From: Siphlonurus alternatus
Lineage: Eukaryota > Arthropoda > Insecta > Ephemeroptera > Siphlonuridae
Length of the DNA stretch: 64,000 bases
Direction: 5' to 3'
Assembly (NCBI GenBank): GCA_949825025.1
Contig: OX463778.1
Location: 24,423,551-24,487,550, forward strand
Below the pieces are notes generated by a model. The model saw only the letters and a program-made list of their open reading frames with translations, was not told the origin of the DNA and ran no database searches. The first letter of the stretch is position 1. Each line of letters begins with the position of its first letter. This document shows, in pieces, positions 11,677 to 22,529 of the stretch. The position numbers and the translations under genes are program-made.

Positions 11677-11690
11677 TATATATATATTAT
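11608..11690. repeat. (AT)n microsatellite
   Basis: Continuation of the AT tract on the right side of the foldback element. It gives rise to a spurious Ile-Tyr repeat frame. Confidence 0.95.
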
Positions 11691-11694
11691 CCAG

Positions 11695-12160
11695 CAGAAA
11701 AAAAAATCCCATATATTTTTTAACTCACAATTAATTTTCAATTAACAACAACAGAGTTCAATTAAAGGGGAAAAAAAGAAAGAAAAATTGTGTTTATAAA
11801 ATTTTTAAAATGTAAGTATAATTGTGTAGAGTTAACTATAAAGAAGAGTGAGACAAAATGATTGGTGGAGGATGAACCCAGTGTACCTTTTTACTAAAAC
11901 TGTAGGGGTAATTTTGTTTATTTTTAGTGTAGGTTTACATAACAAAATACTACACACACGTTTACTTTATGTCCATAAAGAGCCTCAAAATCGTGCACAT
12001 TAATTAAAAAAAAAAAAAAAACTAAAAATATAATATAAACAATTTCCGTATATATATTTCTTTTAGAATTTTATAACCAATATACGTGGTTTAAATAATA
12101 AATAAACAAATTCTTTAAAATAGTCAGAGGAGAATGTTGACATTATCTGTAGAGAGACGT
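11695..12160. other. AT-rich DNA, no gene seen
   Basis: Includes a poly-A run at about 12005-12020. Confidence 0.5.
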
Positions 12161-12169
12161 CGTCACTGT

Positions 12170-12370
12170 TACCTGATTGCCTGGTCTGCTTGTTGATTTT
12201 CCCGATTTTACGTGCCACAGCAGTCACTGCTTCCTGCCTACTCTCGAGTTCGCACTCCCTTTGCGGCTGCAGCCTCCGTACGGCCGAGGAGGAGGCAACC
12301 GCACACACAGGAGCGTGCGCACGTCTCTCGCCACCAAAAGCCGCGTAACACGACCGCTATAACACCAACC
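12170..12370 (-). other. CpG-rich island with minus-strand donor; possible exon
   Basis: A sharply GC-rich block in AT-rich DNA. On the minus strand it ends in a donor (AATCAG then GTAACA) near 12174. One frame is open through the block (…ECELESRQEAVTAVARK…) but has no ATG. It could be a 5' UTR first exon or an internal exon of an unrecognised gene. Confidence 0.25.
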
Positions 12371-12379
12371 CTTCTTGTC

Positions 12380-15210
12380 TCTAGACACCACAACGTTACA
12401 AAAATTTTAATATTTCTAGTGAGAGTTGCCAGAAGTGAAAGATTTTTGCCTAGAAAGAAGATTGAAATGTTTTGAAAAAATAAAAAAAAATAATAATAAT
12501 AATTACTTGTTAATTTTTGTGTGATTATATTTGCATTGTGATCCAATGTTAAAAGATTGCTCTAAAGCTGGAAAATTCAGTTTTTTAAATCGTAGTTAAT
12601 ATAAACCAAAAATACTAAAATCTCGAAAAGTTTATAGTATCTATCGCCCTCCAAAATATTTCTTAGCTTTAGTTGTTGGCTGTAATAAAAAATTATACAA
12701 AAACTTATGATGACACCTTTTGTGGTACATATTAAAGTCTGTGAAACTATTGACGCAGCAAGTAACTTTCCACAATGACTGAAGATGTACACCTCGAAAC
12801 ATTTACAAGTTTCATAATGTTACACCTGCACTCTTTGTGGAAGAAATCTGTGCAGGTGAATCGAAATTTTAAAATCATCAAACTAGAAGTTTACCTTTTT
12901 CAAAATTGAAAATGTATACATAAATCTTCTTGTCTATTCAACCAAATTAAGCAGGGTAACGTTCCGACTGAGCTGTAGTGTATAGTACGTGAAATGCGAT
13001 CCTCCACTTCAGTTTTAACAGAGATCGTACAGTGTAAGTTCTCTAGTTTTAATATACATATAGCAAAAGTTAATATTATAGTTATTGTTTTTGTCATTAA
13101 AAGTTTGATCGTGTTTAATCATATGGTTTCTTATCTCATGCTCTAATAAGGACTCTATATAATATTAATTTTCAACTATGATTATATTCAAAAGGATCTA
13201 ATTTCAAATTATAACATAATTAATTATTAAATCAAAGATTGCTCAATTATATAAATAACTGACGTGCTTTACCATCTGATTTTGAATAGTATACATTTAT
13301 AGTGAAAAGGAAATATTAGCAGAAAAGAAATTATGTTTTTAACAAAGAAATCAATGAAAATGATAAATTTTTGTTCCAAGTATTTCATTAGCAATGAAAT
13401 GAAGAGGATTTATATTATTATTCTTATTGTTACTCAAAATTATATTAATTTGCTTTAACCCTTATGAAAACTCAATAGAGGAAGAATACATTTGATATAA
13501 GTATTTTATTGCAATGTTATGCCGAATTTAATTATATAATTATATTAATAAAAGCAGAGTTATTCTCCTATAACAATAGGAGAATAACCCTGACTAAAAG
13601 TTGCTGAAGATTTGCTTCGTTACTTTTTAATTATTTTACAGTATTGGCTCACTACACTACTTTATGCAAATTGCATAAACCTTAAAAATTTTTGATTTCA
13701 ACGCTACCTAATTATAATTAAACAACACTGTACTAAACTTTTACTGATTTTACACCAGATGGTGTAAATATATTACTTTGTTGGCTAAAAAGTGAACACA
13801 GTTTTTTTAGCAACTCAATTCCATTTTGCTTTCTCTCAATAAAATAAGAATCTTTTACATTTGTTCAACCTTAACAATAATATAAAAAATAATTCTATGA
13901 GACATCAGATAGTGGGCTATATTTTGTCTACAACTTTCGTAAAAATAGTAATCAATTTAAGCAATATTAAATGCAGTAATATAATATATTATATAAAATG
14001 TAAAAACAAAATATAATTTTTATGTACTTCAGATGGAATATAATTTATCTTTAATGTACTGCAGTATATGTTAAAATCTAATTTCACGCTTCAAATGGTT
14101 ACCATCTTTATGTTAGAACAAAAACAGCTGTTAGCAGAAAATTGCTGTTATTTCAGGCGTAAACTTACGTTACTTTTGTTAGACTGGTATATTTCTCAAA
14201 ACTTTATAAATTGATGACAACAGATTCCCAAGAAAAGGAAATACCCTCCCAATTTACAGATTTTAATAAACGTTGACGATACCATGCCAACCGGACTCGG
14301 GACGTGAGCGTACGTGAGATATTTGTTCTGTACAAATTGCCTTCAAATCAAATTAATTGGCAAGCAAATACAAACAACATGTGAAGTTTGCAAAATTGTT
14401 TGATTGACTTGAAGTTGTTTTTTGTCAATATTAGAAAGTTACATTAAATTTGACATACATAATAAATTGTAGTGTGGTTGATGATAATTAACATTTTACA
14501 AATCATAAAATTACACTATTTATTATTATGGTATAAAGAAAAAGATATAATTGAAATTAGCCTCGTAAAATGGAAAATCGGTACATACCTATTTTATAAT
14601 TTTATTAATTAAATCATATTCTATATAAAATAACATAAACATAAATGATTTAAGTTACGTAAAAATTATTTCGAAATTCCAATTCAGGAACTATAGTACT
14701 ATACTTACAGTACTAGAAACACATTTTCAATTATAGAATATCCTACATTTTCTGCAAAACAACACATCTTTATACTAAATTTTTTTGCATATACTGTACA
14801 AACAACAAAATAGTCTGCACATGACATCAAAGTCTCTAGAGGTTCTTTGCATCACTCGTGCGTGGCCATGGACAAACCGTACACAGATAGGTTTCTCTTG
14901 CTGCAATCCAATCGTATTGATTGGTTTTGCCTACATTGCTGCTTTCACAACAAAATTAAATTGCAGTCTACTCTAGGAAGTCACCAATAGACTCGGGGGG
15001 TGCCATGCAAGCAATCCCTTGAAGACATAGTAAATAGATTTAGTCTAGTACTTCATAGTGAAGATGTTACGTCTTCTTTGATGTGTTATTTGCGATGGGT
15101 AACTATTTGAAAAACAACAAAAACATTTTTATCAGTCCTATAATATATTATTTATATATTATAAAGTGTACAACTAAATTCAAGCATGGCAGACATTGGT
15201 TGAGTGACCA
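12380..15210. other. AT-rich DNA, no gene seen
   Basis: A short perfect hairpin at about 13559-13588 (stem TTATTCTCCTAT). A GC-richer patch at 14785-14990 has an open plus frame without recognisable features. Confidence 0.45.
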
Positions 15211-15651
15211 TTATGAGGGGGATTCAAAAAGACTTATCCGTGAGATTTAGCCGGCGGATAACTTGTCCACGTTCTAGTCTGGATAACCTAAATACTTAGC
15301 CGCGCGGACAAGTATAAGGCTGGACAAGGGTTTGGATAAGTCGGTCTGGACAAAAGTCATTTGGTCAAGCCTGTTGGCTAAAGTCCCGCGGACAACTAAC
15401 CGCGCGGCTAAGTATCGTGGACAAATCTCCCACCTGGATAAGGTTTTTAATTACGCCGCCATCTTGGATTACGTGTTAAATATGGAGGTAATTGGATCTA
15501 CATATATGATGATTCATTGCTAATTTATTAAACAACTGTGTTCAAATTTGATTAAATATCAATTTGTGTAGTTTGCATAAGACATAGGAAAATAAATTTC
15601 AAACATTTAGCGCTTATATTCAATGTTTACCTCCCCCTGCTCCCCCTTTTC

Positions 15652-16235
15652 TATATAGCGTTTGCTTGGCTTTGTTGTTGTTTACATTCAGCAGTAGGTA
15701 CTGAGAGGGAACTGGAATCACTTGATTTATTCCTCCTAATTTAACATATTTTAATTTTTTTTAACAATAATATTTACTTAAGAAATAAATATACTTAACT
15801 TGAACATATACATTTTTTTTATTTTACCTAGTTTCTTTAAAATTACTTTTTGTTGTTCCGTTTCCCCCTCGTATTCAAAAGTCCGCGGGGAAAGCAATGG
15901 CCGGTGATTGGCTGAATTTTTTTAAGAATCTTAGGGTCAATATCAGTGCATAAGTGTCGTAAAATGGTCATTATTGACGTGAAATTTGGAGTCGATTTAC
16001 ATTTTATTTAATGATTTATTGTATTTTTCACAGATATCATTGGCAAATATTGTATTTTTTTCCATTTACTTGACATCTCAATCTATCAAATAACATAATT
16101 GTCAAATGTACCACGATTGTCATATCGCAGAAAATAAATAGTTTTTGGTATGCTACTACCATGTTAAATAGGTGCTTTTTGCCTACATTCACGTGACGTC
16201 ATATTTTTGTGACGTATGGTGAAAGACCCGTATAT
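15652..16235 (+). repeat. 584-bp dispersed repeat, copy 1
   Basis: Nearly the same sequence lies inverted at 26158-26744. Both copies begin TATATAGCGTTTGC and end ACCCGTATAT with unrelated flanks, so the ends are sharp. There are no terminal inverted repeats and no long frame. A CACGTGACGTCA composite (E-box overlapping CRE) at 16190-16201 is kept in both copies. Confidence 0.85.
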
Positions 16236-16289
16236 CATCAGCAAGCCCCGCCCTCTTTGTTGGCACACATTTTGTTATGCTCATTTTTC

Positions 16290-16379
16290 AATAATATTAG
16301 ACGATTAATACCTGATATTTGTGTCTATAATTGCACAAGGCCAGCCCAAGAATACACTTCTCTATGACATTTCATAAAG
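16290..16379 (+). pseudogene. THAP-domain-like first exon, frameshifted
   Basis: The frame DICVYNCTRPAQEYTSL, then TFHK after a frame change, matches the start of a C2CH THAP zinc finger (C-x3-C, then S/T-F-H-x-F). It ends at a strong donor (AAAG then GTAAGTG, about 16380). In human THAP1 the first coding exon also ends in the Lys codon of SFHK, so the splice position agrees with the family. There is no ATG in frame close by, and the two parts are in different frames, so it is broken. THAP domains occur in P-superfamily transposases and in host proteins. No later exon was found. Confidence 0.4.
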
Positions 16380-16977
16380 GTAAGTGAAATATCTAACGTA
16401 AAATTGCTTATGATAATTGCTTATCATAGCTCTATGATATGATACCATTCATCTGTATACTTCATCTGCGAATTTTTGATACTTTTATTACATATTTAAA
16501 CACGAACAGTTATTAAAAATAAAGCTCTTTTTAAGTTAATAATTAGTCTGGTAGCATTTAATTAAGGAGTATGAACTCCTGTATGTTAAAAATATGTAAA
16601 TGAGGCAAACAGAAAATGAACTAAAATCAAGGAGGTTGAAATCAAGCCCTCAAACGTCGTCAAAATAAGCAATTTTCTAATGGATATTTCACGTACCGTC
16701 ATTAATTGTAATACAGTATTATCATATGATAATAAAAACCCATTATTTAATCCAAATATTGGGTATAAGGTATAAATTTATTGAAAAAAAAACCGTGGGT
16801 TATTCAGCGAGGCTCGATCACAGACGTGGCTCGATGAATTTATTATTATGCCACCAGCGCCTCGCACAGAACGGGAAATTAGAGAAATATAACAAAAAAT
16901 GTTAAAAGCGCCAAAAGTTTTAAACCGTGTCACCCCAATAATAATAAGATTGAAATGAAATTAATTTTAAACACAAT

Positions 16978-17155
16978 GGGGGACATTCACAAAGCACTTT
17001 AACCCCCACTTTAGCCCCGATTTTTAACCCTGGTGCTAAACATGGTGCTAAACTATGAGCTTAACATGGTTAGCCCCTGGTTTAGTACCATGTTTAGCAC
17101 CAGGGTTAAAAATCAGGGCTATAGTGGGGGTTAAAATGCTTTGTGAATGCCCCCC
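16978..17155. mobile_element. Palindromic MITE, family 1, copy B
   Basis: 178 bp, nearly identical to 3483-3660, flanked by AAT on both sides (16975-16977, 17156-17158). It sits inside the composite element, next to its right arm. Confidence 0.85.
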
Positions 17156-17503
17156 AATGTTTACGTAATATAATATAAAATCACGATATATGGCGGTCCA
17201 ATTATCACCGTATTTAACACGTAATCCAAGATGGCGGCGTAATTAAAAACCTTATCCAGGTGGGTGATTTGTCCACGAGACTTAGCCGCGCGGTTAGTTG
17301 TCCGCGGGACTTTAGCCAACAGGCTTGGCCAAATGACTTTTGTCCAGACCGACTTATCCAAACCCTTGTCCAGCCTTATACTTGTCCGCGCGGCTAAGTA
17401 TTTAGGTTATCCAGACTAGAACGTGGACAAGTTATCCGCCGGCTAAATCTCACGGATAAGTCTTTTTGAATCCCCCTCTATAAAAAAAAGTATCACGCTT
17501 CTC

Positions 17504-17704
17504 CTAACCATTAATAAATCTTTGCACTTCTTCATTAAAAAAGTCATGGTTCACTTGGTTTTCGTTCGTTGCATTACAAAAAGCTGTAGCATCCATGCTA
17601 ATTGGGGTCTCCGCTGTTCCTTCAATCACTATGACAAATTCTGGAATGCATTTGCCAGATCGTAGTGGTTTTGTTTGAGATAAACCAGAGAAATGCTCAA
17701 AAGT
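17504..17704 (-). CDS. Unrecognised C-terminal exon-like frame
   Basis: An open minus-strand frame of 66 codons ends at TAG 17504-17506. An in-frame TAA at 17705-17707 bounds it upstream, next to an acceptor-like ACTTTTGAG. It has protein-like composition, with the stretches GKCIPEFVIVIEGTAETP and VNHDFFNEEVQRFING, in contrast to the AT-rich noise around it. There is no ATG at its beginning, so it would be a terminal exon or a gene relic. I do not recognise the family. It lies 25 bp outside the right arm of the composite element, so a transposase tail is possible. Confidence 0.35.
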   Translation of the reverse strand, partial: TFEHFSGLSQTKPLRSGKCIPEFVIVIEGTAETPISMDATAFCNATNENQVNHDFFNEEVQRFING

Positions 17705-17709
17705 TTAGG

Positions 17710-19300
17710 GTTTTGAAAGGTTGTGGATTAATCTGTAGCTTGTAAGTAAGATAGTGTATCTTACATCACATCAAAAGAAGTATTTTCTTTAAAGTAACAC
17801 TACTGGAAAAAAGGCTTAGTTGTACAAAAGAGTGACGATACGTTTACTGACAGTACATACATTATGTAATGTACAGATAAAGTTAGTAGCAAGAGTCGCT
17901 AACTCAGACATGTGGAAAAGGCATTTTTAATTTTCTTTTCGTATTTTTTTTTTAAATTTTATATATAAGCAAAAGAACCTTTTGATCAAAGATTGTATGG
18001 AAAAAAAAATCTGGACATATTAAAATATAGTCTAATAAAAAATACCATTTTTATTTTTCACTTCAAATATCACACACCTTATTGATAAAAAGCATTGACA
18101 ACACTCACCAGTCAGTCTTGAACCCACGATAGTTTGACCAGACCTGGTGTTGGCAGCACGTGGGAAACATTTTTTAGGGCTCTGAGTGACGAGCGGCTGT
18201 CATGCACGATGAAAAAAAAAAAAAAAAAAAGAAAAATCCTTTGAAGTGCCTCCGTGAAAAGACGCAGTTACATTCTGTATCGTATACCAGCCGACCCACA
18301 TGCTTTGATTAAATTTGTTAAACGACAAAAAACTGGTTGTTTACTTTTTTTTTTATTATTTTCTATTGCTTCTTTATTTCATTTAAAAAATATTATGTAA
18401 TAGTTACCTATATATCATACATTGCAAGATATGCGGGTTTTATGATAATTCTTTGTATGTTTTTGTTTTTGTTTTGATGTTGCTAATTAGTGCATGAACC
18501 GTTTAAATAACATCAATACTTACACCGCTGGAGAAAGTACGGGCTGTTTTTTTTTTTTTCATTTTTACAAGAAAATCTTCAAGGGCCTTACGTTTTGTTA
18601 TACATGGTTTAAATGGTCAATTTTATGTTTTTATGCCTATGTTGCTTCTATGTCTATATAATGTACGAATTAATTTTGTTTGTACACTTTGTTCAATAAA
18701 ATCTCATGGTAAATTTAATTAATTTAATTTTAATATTTAATTAATTAATTATGCAAATTTAATTAATAATTACTGCTGTTTGCTTTCATTTGATTACCAA
18801 AAAAACTGTAGTAATAATTTCAAAATTTTAACATAGTTTGTGAATATTGTATATTATATAATATATTTATTAATGTAAATAATATCTTTATGCAGTGTAT
18901 GTGTATATACACATACCATGATCTTTATGTATTTAATTATAAACCTTGTGTTAACATAATATATAGAATATAGATTAATACTAAAATACAAATACAATTA
19001 GTATTATAATATAATGATTAATTATGGTTTATATAAAGTTAATATATATACTATTTATTATATTTTATTATAGAAGAGATACATGTTATACATTTTAATA
19101 AAATAATTTGTGTTATTAAATATTTTGATGAAATATTAAATTTAATAAAAGTGTTAATATTGCAAAAATTTATGTTATAATGATTGTAATAAAAAACAGA
19201 AAATAATTAAAAATAATGAAAGAATTTTTTAATAAAATTTCAATTAGTTAGCGTGAGTTTCATATTAATACTATAATGAAAATTACTTTATGAATTAAAA
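17710..19300. other. AT-rich DNA, no gene seen
   Basis: A poly-A tract at about 18210-18230 follows a block (18090-18205) whose minus strand has a B box-like GGGTTCAAGACTGA. This may be a degenerate retroposon. The rest is AT-rich. Confidence 0.4.
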
Positions 19301-19364
19301 TACAATGTTAGTAGATTGCTTATGGGGGAATAGTTTTCTATTTGTCTCATCGTCTCGCGTGCAG

Positions 19365-19611
<247 letters not shown>

Positions 19612-19619
19612 GGTTGTAA

Positions 19620-20320
19620 ATTGAAGTAAAGTTACGGCGTCTTTCCCACTCGGCGGTAGATTTGTAGTTCACAATCGCAGCATGTCACTCTATCTATATG
19701 CAAGGTATTCATCAGGTGGGCACGCCCAATTGTTTGTGCACCTGCTCGCCTCCAGCCTGCCTTTTGTCTTCGCATAAATGAACATCGATTAGATACGGGT
19801 GGGAAAAAAAAATATCATCGTATTTTGTAGAATTATTTTTTGCAGAAAAAAAAATGGGAGTATTATATTTTATATAGATATCTAGGAAAAGGAAGAGCTA
19901 GAATAGACAATTTATTGGAATCCGCTTCCATATATTTTATATAATCCTATATTAAAAATGAAATGGAAGAACAGTTTTATTGATTTATTGAAACAATTTA
20001 AAATATATTTAATACATATATATTTGATACCTCGATCATCTGTCAGTTTATAAAAAAATATATATAGTATGTGTATATAATCCTTTTCGAATGTTTATTC
20101 TCATCAAAGTTTTATCAGCACTTTCAATTTAGAATATTTGATGGCCTCAAAATAGTTTGACAACTTAACTTGAAATTTTCATTCATAATTTATTTTATTG
20201 TAATTATTTTCTATTTTTCAATTCTATATGAAAATATATTTTGCTATGCTTTTATACAAAATATATTATGATTTTTTTCCCATTGTTTGTTACAATAGAG
20301 AGATTTAGTTCTAGGTTTTA
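19620..20320. other. No gene seen
   Basis: A moderately GC-rich stretch at 19630-19780, then AT-rich DNA. No supported coding frame. Confidence 0.4.
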
Positions 20321-20339
20321 GAGTGCCAACACTGTAAAT

Positions 20340-20620
20340 TGAAGTTTATAAATGGCGTTGAACGAGGGCTGCTGTTACGTTACGTTACGCTCGAGTAGAA
20401 CGGGGTGACTGCTGCTTGCGATTTTTAACCCTGGGCCCGAAGCGGCTGGTGTCACCCAAGGGGGTTGCTAGCTGGCACACAACTAAGCTCACTGGCGTAA
20501 CAAGCCGGCTGCCAGCTCGAGTTACCATCGCGATGTAATCAGGCAGCACGGAGAAACAACTTTCTCATGCGTGCGAGCACCACAATTCGTGAGACAAGCT
20601 TAAAAACCAGCCACGTATTA
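20340..20620. other. GC-rich island, unassigned
   Basis: An isolated GC-rich block with TACGTTACGTTACG and inverted CTCGAG-containing segments. No frame is convincing. It may be a promoter or exon. Confidence 0.25.
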
Positions 20621-20639
20621 TTTCACTCTCACTAAAAGA

Positions 20640-21672
20640 TTTTGAATTAATACATATTTTTTTAAATATTTAAAAAATATATATATATTGACAATATTTT
20701 TGTAATGTGTCTTAAGATTTATTTAATAAGATAAAGTATATAAATTTTTATGAAAGAAAGTTGTTGATTTTTTTATACAAAGTTTATGTAAAAATAACGA
20801 AGTAAAAAAAGAAAAAAAAAATGACCATATATTTTGTATATAAAAAAAAATCAAGTTAAAGGACAGAAAAGATTTAATATAATGATGTTAAGATTGGGAA
20901 CGATAAAAATATACGTAAAAAAAACCTACAAGATAAATAAAATTCAAGGAATAAAGAAAAAAATTATATTTTATTAGAAATAATATTGTACGTTTGTAAA
21001 TGGAGCGAGGAAGTTGGATAAAAATCCGAGCAGGAAGTTGACTGAGGGAGAAATGGAGAATGGAGACGCTGAAAGCCATGGAAAATACGCCACATAGAGG
21101 GTAGCCGGTAGAAGTGTTACACTGAGAGAACTCGCCGAGTTAAATTTATTCTACTGAGAAAAAAGCTTAAAATTATTCTTAGTAGTTTCTTGCTACCTGG
21201 CATTCGGTATAAAAAAATTTGACCATTGGACGAGATCTCCGAAGTCGAATTCTTTTCATACGTGACGTCACACTGTACGACGTATTCAATTTAATGTACA
21301 GCTGGAGGTATCCAGGGACGAAATATGCCATAAAAGAAATGGATCAAAGATATGAGAAAAAAAAATCATCGTAAAATGTTGTTCTGATGGATCTTATAAA
21401 TCAAAAGGGAAAAATTTCTTATTTAATAACAGCAGGGAAAAAAAATCATCTAAAATGTTCAAATAAGTTCACCATTTACAAATAATAGTTGAAACATTTT
21501 TAAACGAAGCCTATATATATTATATGACTTAATCTGATTAATAATTTACTAAAATTTAATTTGATGTTTTATTAATAGAAAAAACATGCCAACATTGCAG
21601 GGTTTTATAAAATTTTAATTTAAGAAAATTAAATAAATTATTTATATTTTACGTTCCATGGAATGCAGAAAA

Positions 21673-21717
<45 letters not shown>

Positions 21718-22390
21718 CTCTTCTACGTTATAAAAAAAAATCAAGTTAACTATTAATAAACTAGTGCAAACTATATAATTACACACTCCATAGAATCTAT
21801 AATATATTATTTCTAATTGTGTAAACAATTCCAAAGTTTTCAGTGTAAATCTTAAAATGAGAAATATAATTTAGACGTAGGAAGAGCTAATAATTAATGT
21901 AATAAGATGTATCCAATAATATATAAGCTTCTGCTGGTGAGTAAATTGCGTTAACTTGCTTTGATACAAGATTAAAGTGAAGTAGTTTAGCAAAGTTATA
22001 GTCACTCGGTATATGGATGTGTTTACGTCTTTGTAATAAGGTAATTAGCTTTCGGCGGTGCGGCAAACGTGAGGCTATATTTACTCGAATGCTTTTCAAG
22101 GACATAATTATCTTTGTGAAGTTTATAATATGCCCCTCATCACAAATTCAATGCATTAGCAGATGCTTAGGCTTAATAAATAAACCCCTCAGGTATGACC
22201 AAGGTAAAGCTGTCTTCAGTAGAAAACAGGTCATTAATATAAATATGGGGTGAATGTGGTGAATGTTTCAAAGTGTTCTACATTTTGGACACAATGTATA
22301 AATTTGTACTTAGACGAATACAGAACTACAGCTCATGAAAAATGAAATTACGTGCAATGCTAAATCTTTGTTTACTAATTTCCCTAGTGA
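20640..22390. other. AT-rich DNA with a (TC)n tract, no gene seen
   Basis: (TC)n at 21674-21713. A CRE palindrome TGACGTCA at 21263-21270. Short frames without features. Confidence 0.45.
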
Positions 22391-22393
22391 TAA

Positions 22394-22523
22394 TAGGTCT
22401 GTTCGTAAATACACAATCAGAAAGAATCGATTATTTGTGATGAACCTTCTGTACATGACATGAAACATTAGGTTCATCACAAAAAATCGATTCTTTCTGA
22501 TTGTGTATTTACGAACAGACCTA
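22394..22523. mobile_element. Palindromic MITE, family 2, copy A
   Basis: Two nearly perfect 53-bp inverted arms start TAGGTCTGTTCGTAAATACA around a 24-bp spacer. It is flanked by TAA on both sides (22391-22393, 22524-22526), consistent with a 3-bp target duplication. A diverged copy lies at 60641-60777. Confidence 0.85.
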
Positions 22524-22529
22524 TAATAA

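Larger units (their letters stand above)
15215..17478. mobile_element. Composite element with long inverted arms
   Basis: The left arm from 15215 (GAGGGGGATTCAAAAAGACT) and the right arm ending at 17478 are inverted copies over more than 265 bp, extending to about 15510 and 17170. TAT flanks each end (15212-15214, 17479-17481). The arms are built from many short GGATAAGT, GGACAAGT and GCGGCTAAGT variants in both orientations. The interior holds a 584-bp dispersed repeat, a THAP-like exon fragment and a nested family 1 MITE. It may be one long-TIR element or two inverted MITE copies that came to flank unrelated DNA. Confidence 0.6.

Noticed and set aside
15332..17361. Similar frames in both arms of the composite element (…NRAAKxRGQI…)
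   Set aside because: They are the same repeat arm read twice with a non-ATG start; the stop-poor GGATAAG-type subrepeats explain the open frame.
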